Assembly (NCBI RefSeq): GCF_000003815.2 | Contig: NC_049983.1 | Location: 21,730,014 to 21,794,013, forward strand | Origin: Branchiostoma floridae | Lineage: Eukaryota > Chordata > Leptocardii > Amphioxiformes > Branchiostomatidae | Direction: 5' to 3' | DNA: 64,000 bases | Part shown: positions 55,401 through 64,000 of the stretch, piece by piece | Layout of the letters: every line of letters begins with the position of its first letter | How positions within the stretch are numbered: position 1 is the stretch's first letter | Translations under genes and position numbers: made by a program | Notes under the pieces: model-generated | Databases searched by the model: none | What the model was told of the DNA's origin: nothing | What the model saw: the letters and a program-made list of their open reading frames with translations, nothing else

Positions 55401-58400
55401 CTTGTTGTTGTAAGCCCAGAGTGCGGGGCCTTGACAAGCGGCCATGCCAGGAGACAGCAATGACTTTCTTACTTGCGTGTTTTGCCTCCAGTCCACGGCA
55501 AACTTCACTTCAGTTGCACCTGCATCGTCGGCATTCTGGATAAGCTCGTAAAAGATCCCAGGACCTTCTTTGTACTCGTCTATGATCGTCTTGAGTCGCC
55601 TTGTGATCGGTTCCTTCTGTCCGAAGAGTTGCATTCCTGGTCCAAGAGCTGTAGGTTGAACGAGTCTGTGTGTCAGAGATGGAATTCCCAGCAGTTTAGC
55701 CATCTTGGGAGAAATACTTTGGTGTAGAGTTCGAAAGGATCGGCCCATTTTATAGTCGAGTCCCTCTTCACGCAGCCAGTCGCTTTCACAGTACATACAG
55801 TCTTCAGGAGGCGCGAGTCTAGTCTCTCCATCGTTGTCTTGTGTTGGAACTAACAGACCCTCTGTAGTGCATACTTTAGAGCAGTTTTTCGTCAGAAAGT
55901 TGATGATTTTTATGCAAAAGTCTAGTTGTGACTGTGACAGGGATTCTCCGTCCCCACATTCCTGTTGGATGTCGTGCAACACCCTGACGACATGTTCATC
56001 CCCCAACGTGTCGGAAACTCCCATCTGCAAGAAGAACTCTCTCAGCCTTCCGTTGGAAGTGAGTGGGGAAGGGAGAACGAACAGATAGGGGCTGAGATCG
56101 AAGGTTATATCTGAGCTGACGGCAACTCTCTCAGGGGACGTGAAGGCACTCCCGTTCCAGACCCAATCTGTCAGGCCGAAACGAGAAAATTTCTTTTCAA
56201 GACGTTCACGAGTCACTTGTCTGTCAGCAAAGTACTGGTAAATCTGAATGGCCATGTCTAGCATCCCCAGGCCTCTGGTTGGTGTGCTAGACATGTATGC
56301 TTGGATGACTGATTGCAGATGCTGGGCAACCTTGGTAGTTGGCGGTGGTTTGGGCCACTCAAATGCGGACTTAAAATCTTCAGAAGGATCCCCATCTAGT
56401 ATGGGCATCGTGGATCCAACAAGAATATTCATTGTCTTACTGGAGACATCTGCTAGAGTGGCGGTGACCTTATTTTCACCAGCGTACCATTTTAACCCGA
56501 CGGGGTATGCATCTGGTGCATGTTGCTGACAAGGAACCCAAGCAACTTTTCCAAGCATTTCCACCTCATCCTCTTCAAACTCATGAGCATACGTGTTAAT
56601 GTAATGCAACACTGCCTTGGCTTTTCTCTCCTTGACAAAGTTGTCTCTCACAACTGGAACTTTCCGAGCACAACTGATGATGTCAGAACGGGTTGGACTT
56701 TCTTTCAATCCCAGCGATTTTAGCTGAGACAAGCGTCGTTCTTCACCATAGGTACCAGTTGGGAAAACGTTTTCTCCAGCGAACAGGTCCTTTATCATCT
56801 GACTGCCTGGGTAGAAGAGCTCGGGCACCGTCACCCTTGTACCATTCTGAAGCGGGACAAATCTGATATCTTTCAGACATGCCTTAAACTTGCCCATTTG
56901 TTGCTTCAGAGGCAACAGTCGATCAAGAACCCAAGTCATGAGCTTTTCGACTTTGGAGTTAGGTAGGCTTGGAATCTGTGAGAATATGTCATCGCGCAAG
57001 AATTCGGCCGTGGAAAGCTCAGGAATTCCAAGTAGCCTGATGATCTTCTGTGAGCTTGAGTCATACGGACACAACAGTTTTCGCTTCACGGGGAGTCCTT
57101 CAGGGACAGGCCACAGGGAATCACTTGGAGCTGCAGCGGATGCCTCTCCTGCTGAGATGAACTTTGCAGTAGTTGATTCCGTGGTGTCAGTTTTGTACTG
57201 CAGGATAGGAAGACTCTTCAGTACTTCAACATGACGTCTGCTCAACGACGCGTTCTCCACGTTAGCCAGGAAAGACCTGAGTTCTAATTTTTGCTTCGCG
57301 CTGAGGAACTGTTTGACATCTTCTTCTCGACCATGGAGAAGGGCCAGGATCCCGCTAGGGGTGGGGTTGACGATGTAGTCTTCAAGGTCATCGTGTTCCA
57401 AGAAGTAGGGCTTTCGGCCAGGAATAACGTAATAACCAAGTTGACTGAGGATTCGCACAATGCTCGATGGGAGTTGCGACTCACCTGGATGGTCTGTGTA
57501 CAAGACTTTCTCTTTCCGCAAAGGCAGGAGAACCAGCTGTGAATCATTCTCTGAATATGGGTAGGGAATCAAAGCAATGTTTTCGAATTCTTCCAACGGA
57601 TACGATTCCATCCATGTCCACATTATCGACAGCCAGGATAGAGGGGGATGTCCGCCTTGGCCAGGTTTCCAAGAGATGGGTCCAAAAGTGGCGTTTGTCC
57701 TACCTTCTGGCAATGCATCTGGGAGCATCTTTACAACAAGATCTTTGCTTAGAGTTCTAACTTGAGTGATTTTTTTCCTAGCCAACTGGACCATGTGCTT
57801 GGCGACAGTGTAACTTATTGCATCGTCAACAAGTTTCCCCTTTAGACCAGGTAGCAAGTCTGCTGGGTGCTCACTGGAAGCGAGATAGATGAATGGGGAC
57901 TGTGGTTTTGTGAACTGTCTGAACTGTTTGGACATGAGGGGTAGCAAGGATAACCCTACCATATGTTGGTACTTGCCATCTGATAGCGTATACTCAAGAA
58001 GGGACATTTTTACTTCTCTGGGCTGCCTTTCCAAAAGTATTAGCTTCTTTTTTAGTGTGTTTCTCACCAAGGTGGTTGACACCACTTTCATTTCACATCC
58101 GGCGCGGGCCACCGTCTCTTTAACATGAGTAGGAAGCGCCGCTATGCTGACATTGGCCTGAAGCAGAACGTTATTTACATGCTCTTTTATTCTATCTCCC
58201 TCGCATGTCCCATCATACGCAGAATGTACTTGTATCCACTGGCCCCCAAATGCTTCTGTGTGGATTATAGGCCGTTTGATTACTCTTTGGCAAAATGGAC
58301 GGAAAATCTCTCCCCATCTTGTCGTCAAATCTTCGGGGTCTGGCCAACAGTCGTATATCACAGAGGGTCGGAGATGGGAATCACTGAGAAGGTTAGTCGC

Positions 58401-61400
58401 CTCCTCCATCAATTCAGCATAGATGCTTGGAATGAGGTCTGTCATCAACATTGTGTTCCACCTTGTCGTTTGGTCCTGTTGGTCGGACGACGTCCACGTT
58501 ATACTCCGGCGGTTATCACTGAGGCCGAAGTATCCGTGCACGTGCACTGGCAGGCCTGTGGCGTTTTCCGGGTCAGAAGGCAAGGGAAGGAAGCAGAACA
58601 CCCGTCCTTGCGTTGTGTTGTGGATTGGCATGGCCACGCCTACCCAGGGCAATACACGGAGCTGCTCTAACAGTCGTGGTTCTGCAGAGCGAGTTACATC
58701 ATATACCTTGTTCTTGACCAGCCACTGGTTGCTGATTCTTTGACTCCCTGACTCTATTGTTGTAGTCACTCTATCACATATTTCAACATCTACTTCACCA
58801 TCGGAAACATCCTGAAGAAAACTTTTCCATCCAGGAAGGTTTTCTTGGCTTTTTGTTAGCGTGGTGAGTTCATCTTCTGGAATGTCAGGGCTTTCTCTCT
58901 CGGTGAATGCCACTTTTTCGATGTTCTTAAGAAAGAGTAGGAGGCAGTCTTGGTCTTCAAGTAGTTCACTGAAGCGCTCCTGCATCCTCTCTGGTGTGTA
59001 GATGGTGTCTGACAAGTAGGACGGGGCAGCGCGCAAGGGGAAACGAAACAGCGTGTTTGGGTAATGTGTGGAGTGCCCTAGCTTGTCTAAGAAGGGAAGA
59101 AATTCTGCGTACCTGGACTTGTTGGACAGGCTGGAGATTTCAAAGCGCTGCCCACCACCGGAAAACTTTTTGCACAAAGGATCCAGGATGAGGATGTAGT
59201 CCCCGCTCATCACACTCGGGAGATCTGTAATCATGAAATAAAACAATGAGAACTATATATGGTCGTAAAAATGGTAGAATAATAGGATAATTTGGTTATC
59301 GTAATTTCAAGCAGCATTTGTCTCACCTGTAATATGGTACACCGAGTTGAACCCAACTCCAAACCGCCCAATCCGGAACGGGTCCTTCCGTTTTGCTCCC
59401 TGTTCGGTGGCCCGGATCCCTTCCCAGTCCTGCTCGGTGAAGACTCCGTTGTTGAAGGCGTACAGGGCCGGCCCCTGATACTCCTGTAGCTCAGGGTACC
59501 TGCACCGGACTCCGCGTGTGTTGTAGTCTGTATGGTCCAGCAGGAAGGACACCTCGGTGGCGTCTGCGTCGTCTGCATTTTGGATCAGTTCCTATAGACC
59601 GTAAGATCATTAATTACCTCCATGAACAGAAAATGTAATGGAGGTTATATTTTCAGTAGCGTTTGTGTGTCTGTCTGTGAACAAGATAGCTCGACGGCTG
59701 GATGGATTGGTTTCATACTTGGTGTGTTTGTGGGGTGTGATGAATGCTGGAAATGATTAGATTAGATTTTGGGTCCCCTCGCGGCTTCCCTTGGTACTGC
59801 AGCGCAACTTCCGGTTTTGCTATCTCGCGCTCTGAACAAGCTAGGGTCACGATTTTTTTGTGTTAGATAGCTCTTGTGCTCGGGAAGAAGTGACAAGGGT
59901 TTGGGCACCCTAGCGACTAGTTTTGGATAGCAGGGGCATTTTAGACAATGTTGTAACTTATGCGAAATAGGCATACATTTGCATAATTAATGATAAAATT
60001 CTATGATAGCAGTTTTTCAATGTATCTCTTGTCCCGGATATGACATGGTCTTGACATTTTCGTGGTAGATAGCTTACTGCGTCATGACAAAGTGGGGCAA
60101 GTAGCTTGGGCAAAGATGTTCATAATGATATACATGTTATGCAAATGAGGACTTAATTAGCATAATCAATGCGGAAATTGCATAATTCCGTTGCTTTCAA
60201 TAAATGGACTTTAGTAAATGTAACACATGTAAATCAAAATAGATGGAACATACACCAAAAAAATAAATCAAAATAGATGGAACATACACCAAATATGCTA
60301 ATGAGGAGCTCATTTGCATCATATATGCGCAAATTGCAAAACCGCTTAATGATTAATGATGGGAATTTTATACTTGTGACGTGTATATTAGTCAATGATG
60401 AACATCACCATGCATAAGTCATGTAAATGTTTAGTCATTTGCATAAAATGTACAAAAGCTCTATATATTTCATGGAGGTATGAGGTCGCCAAACTCTAGT
60501 TGCTTATTATTTAGATCAGTATCACAAAGTCAAAGACCGACCGACTGAGTTGACTGAGAGTCGTCTTCAAAACACGTGTGTAAATAGAGCCTATGAGTCG
60601 ACTTCATGTCGATTCAACGGCAGTCGACTCGGGAGCGTTCTGGCTTGATTTGCACGCTTTGGAGTCGACTTAGAGACGATACAGCCGGAGTCAACTCAGG
60701 GGCGTTCTAGTACAATGCTAAACTTTCTCCCAAGACAAAAGTACACACAGATCAAATTTTCAACGACCACCGTCACCTTCTTCAGGATCAATACTGATGA
60801 CCAATCACTTCAGATTCAGAACGTAAGATCGCGTGAGTTACGGGCACGTGATTGCGGATACGTGTCGTCAGCAATTGGTCAACTAAGCGACGTTCCGGTT
60901 CGGAATAGTCCGTGAAATTAAGACGCAATTCATTGGTGTCTCCCTTCGTTTTGGCTCCCAATTTTTCGGCTACCGCTAAAGCAGTGTATGATCTTTTGTA
61001 TTTCCCAGAAAGTCCGTTCGTCGTAGCGTTTATCGGTGGCACAGATTTCGCCGTGCGGCCAATACTTCCTGATATTTGTGCGCGATAGCCGTAACGCGCG
61101 GTTTCGTCGTGTGATTACCCAGATTGTAAGTTCTATTTGCGTTGTGGGTGTTTTAGCGCCATCAGAGCTCGCGGAAAACGTATCCTCGCGATTTTCTTCC
61201 TTTTTCCTCAATATAAAGAGGAAATCTTGACCCTCATTGCCTTATCAGTCATTATCCAGGAAAAGCATGGCGGCCTGTAAAGAATACCTCCAAATTAGCC
61301 ACTTTTGGGTGTCATTTTTTTTTACAAAAAAAAAAAACAAAACATTTCTGCAGAACATGTCAACTGTCGGTCAGCGACAAGGCCACATTTTTTATCAGAA

Positions 61401-61711
61401 ACATTGAATTGTGCGAAAAAAGATAGCTAGCGCTTTTCACACACACACACACACACGAGCGCGCATATATATACACAGTGACATATGCCGAACCTACCAC
61501 CATGAAGATATAAATCGTTAACAACCAGGTATGGCACCGTTTTGGAAATGTGACTAAGGGTGAAGAAACTAGCTCAGAACCGCCGAAAAACTTGGCGACA
61601 AACAGATTATACACCTTACCTTCAGGATCTGTCCGCTGTCTGGATATTTTTGAAGGATGTTTTCTTTCAGGTGTTGAGCAAATGGTGGCAGGAACTGCCC
61701 GAACGATTCAC
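46497..61711 (-). CDS. Sacsin-like chaperone (3 HSP90-type modules, J-like, HEPN), 5' end missing
   Basis: Minus-strand exons 61711-61620, 59591-59327 and 59224-46497 join in phase and give about 4360 residues; the start codon is not found. The last exon alone is 12.7 kb, as in vertebrate SACS. Each of three sacsin repeats has a GHKL N-box: ELIQNADDADATEV (59591), ELIQNADDAGATEV (about 55550) and ELLQNADDAGATEV (about 52620), with G-rich loops GRFGVGFNSVYH, GRFGLGFNSVYH and GQFGVGFNAVYH. Near the C-terminus a J-like segment (LEEAWDLEEDDHMRVVGRLF) has WHPKSN where J domains have HPD. The end is a HEPN domain (CHQAAEKALKAALF, GHSLSGL). Known sacsin acts in cytoplasmic and mitochondrial protein quality control and intermediate-filament turnover. 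No ubiquitin-like domain is visible, perhaps because the 5' end is missing, and no XPCB domain was recognised. A fully open 4.2-kb-codon frame implies strong selection. Confidence 0.93.
59615..60480. mobile_element. 866-bp repeat element with TACCTCCATGAA ends, in sacsin intron
   Basis: TACCTCCATGAA at the left and TTCATGGAGGTA at the right form short inverted ends. The interior is AT-rich with many TTTGCATAATTAATGA and TATGCAAATGAGGA words. A 33-bp segment (AAATCAAAATAGATGGAACA) is duplicated at about 60232 and 60265. A related fragment lies at about 735-800. Confidence 0.6.
60590..60715. repeat. Degenerate repeat of GAGTCGACT words
   Basis: GAGTCGACT-like words and GGGAGCGTTCTGG/GGGGCGTTCTAG recur in two loose units of about 60 bp. 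Function unknown; may be a remnant of a palindromic transposon. Confidence 0.4.
60791..61042 (-). other. Unassigned open frame in sacsin intron, possibly transposon-derived
   Basis: An 84-codon frame with ordinary amino-acid composition (GKYKRSYTALAVAEKLGAK, then EPERRLVDQLLTTRIRNH). The basic, helix-rich look resembles the DNA-binding N-terminus of some transposases, but I cannot name a family. It is not in frame with the sacsin exons on either side. Confidence 0.25.
61438..61457. repeat. (CA)10 microsatellite
   Basis: CA dinucleotide run followed by GAGCGCGCATATATATA. Confidence 0.9.
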
Positions 61712-62771
61712 CTGCAGAAAAGGGATATATGTCAAACTGGCATAGACTGGAAACTAGTGACATTTCCACGATAATAAATATAGCATATTACCTATAGTGA
61801 ATAATGTTAACCTTTACGACTAACGTACAATAAAGTTTTCTCCTTGATTCGGCAAATGTTATCTTAAATACCAAAGAAGGCTAGCCCTATTGCAGCGTTT
61901 TTTAAAGCATGATTTGCAACATTCATCTGCCCACACACTAAATACCATACATACAGATCCATCCACATCTTCTCGTATTGTTTGTCAACACATTCACACA
62001 TTTAAAAGCCAGGTGGCTGGCAACATTTTTGACTACTATCCAAATGAGGTCTTTGCATAATTGATATCTGCAGATTTTCCTGTCTTTCTTAGCTACATAT
62101 GCCCCGCAAGTCAAGTTATAGAACACAGACAGCTAGTGTGTTAACCATGTCTTCAAACACACGAACACGCCCACCCATTCAACAACCCACCCACAAACAC
62201 AAGGCACAAAACAACGTCTCGGCGAGGACAATAACAAGTGTAAAGTCCAGAAATAGGGTACATGGGTGTCGTGGGAATGTGACATCGATGGTACATGTGT
62301 TTGAACTTATCATATGCTGTTTAATACTGATACCCATCAGTTTTTTCATGGCGCTGAAATCAATTGAACGTGCAAAGTTCATTGTATAGTTCTGAGCGCC
62401 GCCATCAAGAATGCTGTAATAGCGGTGCAAGGTGACTTCTAATCAACACGGACCGTTTCTATCCACTGTGTAATTTGAAGCTAGCACTGTTCATCTATCC
62501 ATTCAAACTGGACACACAATACTATGTTTATGTCACCAATGTTCCTAAACACCGTACAAGGCTTCCAATAAACAAGTTACCTTTAATCCACGTCCACCAG
62601 CTGGGAGAAAAACTTAACTACGTCTATCACTACGAGTTTTATTTGATAGAGGAGATATTCAAATTGACAGACGTCACCAAAGAGCCCATACATGATTTAT
62701 TGCCTAACATCTGTGAATAGACAAAGTATGGGGGCCATATATATATGTTTCACCCTTTCCACTCTACTTAA
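61712..62771. other. Region upstream of the first visible sacsin exon
   Basis: The sacsin 5' exon(s) should lie here or beyond the window. The 61711 exon needs an upstream exon ending after the first codon base, and I found no convincing one. A + strand frame at 62475-62720 is listed separately. Confidence 0.4.
62475..62720 (+). CDS. Hypothetical 81-codon open frame
   Basis: ATG to TAG frame with balanced composition, including LPLIHVHQLGEKLNYVYHYE and a C-terminal IHDLLPNICE. It is not repetitive and ends before the 62772 transposon. I recognise no family. It could be a small gene, the last exon of a gene to the left, or chance. No splice acceptor or Kozak context decides this. Confidence 0.25.
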   Translation: MKLALFIYPFKLDTQYYVYVTNVPKHRTRLPINKLPLIHVHQLGEKLNYVYHYEFYLIEEIFKLTDVTKEPIHDLLPNICE

Positions 62772-63817
62772 AGCCCCGGTCACAAGAATCGTACGACGTC
62801 CTTGCGATGGCCTATCGCACGATGATCACAGTGGATCGCAGCTAAATCGAAAACAAAATCAGCCATCGCAGAGCATCGGATGATGTTCAAAATTTTTCCA
62901 GCGTCGTACGATTTTTTACTTGTGTCTCTTCTGTATAGCCGTCTGACCGTTTTTGTGCTTCTTTAACCAACAAAATGCTGTTGAATACCTTCCTATAATA
63001 TCTTTAACTGTAAAAATAAATTTAAAAAGACCATGACAACAAGAGTATTACAAGCAAAAGTTCAAATCAAGCGTGAGTACTGGTATGGTTATCTCGGCCT
63101 GCTTACCGGCTATACGTGTCAGGCTCTTTCGAAGATCGTATCATGATATGCTATCAACAAAAAGATGCCATCATACAAAAATCATATCATAAGCATTATA
63201 TCATATATATTTCCGACTCATAGAGCCTGCCTGTATGTTTGAGTTGTCCCCATGGTTATTACGATTATGGTAAACTGACCCAAGACCGACGAGAGCTGAG
63301 TTTTGATCTAATTAAAAACTCACGTGCATGAAGCGATCAAACAATTGTCTGCATCACCTGTGCAGGGCGCGCTGTTCTCTGGTTGCGACTGCGGCAGTTG
63401 CGACTGATATATTTTCCCTTTTCGTCAATATCGACAATATCAGGGAAAACTGGAGCCATCACAACATGCTAAAAATTCATAAATCTAAAACCTCATCAGT
63501 AGACAAAAATTGCCGTAATGAAGTCTGCTTTGGGGGCAAATAAAATCTTACGACGATAGCGAAATTTTGAACATGTTCAAAATCCATTTCAGCCCTATTT
63601 TCGTCATTTGAGGCTTCCCGATTTACTATGATTTACCTGCGATTGACGCAGGTACGCTCTAATGACCTCATCGTACGATGCACTACGATCCTTGTGACCA
63701 CGGCTTCATATATTCAAACCGTTGCTTCCGATTCTTCCCCGACTTACGACGTACTGCGCTTATGCCGCGCATAAAACCTCCATCGCAGTCAATCGTACGA
63801 TTCTTGTGACCGGAGCT
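62772..63817. mobile_element. 1.05-kb PIF/Harbinger-like non-autonomous element
   Basis: Starts AGCCCCGGTCACAAGAATCG and ends with the complement of AGCTCCGGTCACAAGAATCG. TAA flanks both sides (62769-62771 and 63818-63820), a 3-bp duplication as in PIF/Harbinger. Near the right end CATCGTACGATGCACTACGA and CTTGTGACCACGGCTT repeat the end motif, so a second related element may be nested. No transposase frame is visible. Confidence 0.75.
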
Positions 63818-63913
63818 TAAGAGAATGACACATGCGATCGATAAGAAAATATGAACAAAAGGGAAATAACATATTTTGTGAATGATATCTTCTTGTATTT
63901 CAAGGGTGTGCCT

Positions 63914-63969
63914 AAATACCACAAACGACCACAAACGACTCGGAAATACCACAAACGACCACAAACGAC
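63914..63969. repeat. 30-bp tandem duplication at the window end
   Basis: AAATACCACAAACGACCACA, then AACGACT, occurs twice separated by CGG. Each unit itself contains two ACCACAAACGA words. Confidence 0.9.
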
Positions 63970-64000
63970 TTCTGTATGCAGCCAATTATGAAGAAAATTC

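Noticed and set aside
59225-59246. MFYFMIT start for the sacsin-like frame
   Set aside because: These codons are intron: TTACAG ends at 59225 and the exon joins in phase to 59327, restoring the HIT-DLPS sequence expected of the module.

Overview
Organism. The window looks like nuclear DNA of an invertebrate deuterostome, most likely an amphioxus (Branchiostoma). This is inferred from spliced genes with GT-AG introns, a membrane-anchored astacin, a sacsin-like gene with one 12.7-kb exon, kinesin-light-chain-like TPR proteins carrying a nucleotidyltransferase domain, tRNA-derived SINEs and many short palindromic DNA transposons. No database search was possible, so the species is an inference. 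Most coding models below were assembled by hand by matching splice sites and reading phases.

Layout. 257-12941 (+): ten-exon astacin metalloprotease with TSP1 domain and C-terminal membrane helix. 14267-17821 (-): NTase-TPR gene A, with an in-frame TAA. 20173-29685 (+): C2H2 zinc-finger gene with 11 fingers, first coding exon inferred. 32444-36760 (+): NTase-TPR gene B, intact, 1438 aa. 38934-42549 (+): two-exon LRR receptor. 46497-61711 (-): sacsin-like chaperone with three HSP90-type ATPase modules, a degenerate J domain and a C-terminal HEPN domain; its 5' end is not found. The rest is introns and intergenic DNA rich in transposon relics.

Main structural feature. Two nearly identical 7-kb elements (1112-7923 and 20702-28026) lie in opposite orientation, 12.8 kb apart. 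Both end in TATGG...CCATA and carry related terminal inverted repeats. Each has its own short target-site duplication (GTCATTC and CCCCAC), so they are two insertions of one mobile unit and not an inverted segmental duplication. The unit has no recognisable transposase. It consists of a 40-bp tandem array, a second CT/AG-rich subterminal array, two pogo/Tigger-like MITEs and a dead LINE 3' end. The two copies lie in the first introns of the astacin and zinc-finger genes. Both genes read the + strand, so their introns should give RNAs complementary over about 7 kb.

Gene relationships. NTase-TPR genes A and B are paralogs in opposite orientation and flank the zinc-finger gene. Nearby the sacsin-like gene ends in a HEPN domain. 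NTase and HEPN domains are paired in prokaryotic defence modules, but nothing here shows that these genes work together. The astacin and the LRR protein are predicted type I cell-surface proteins.
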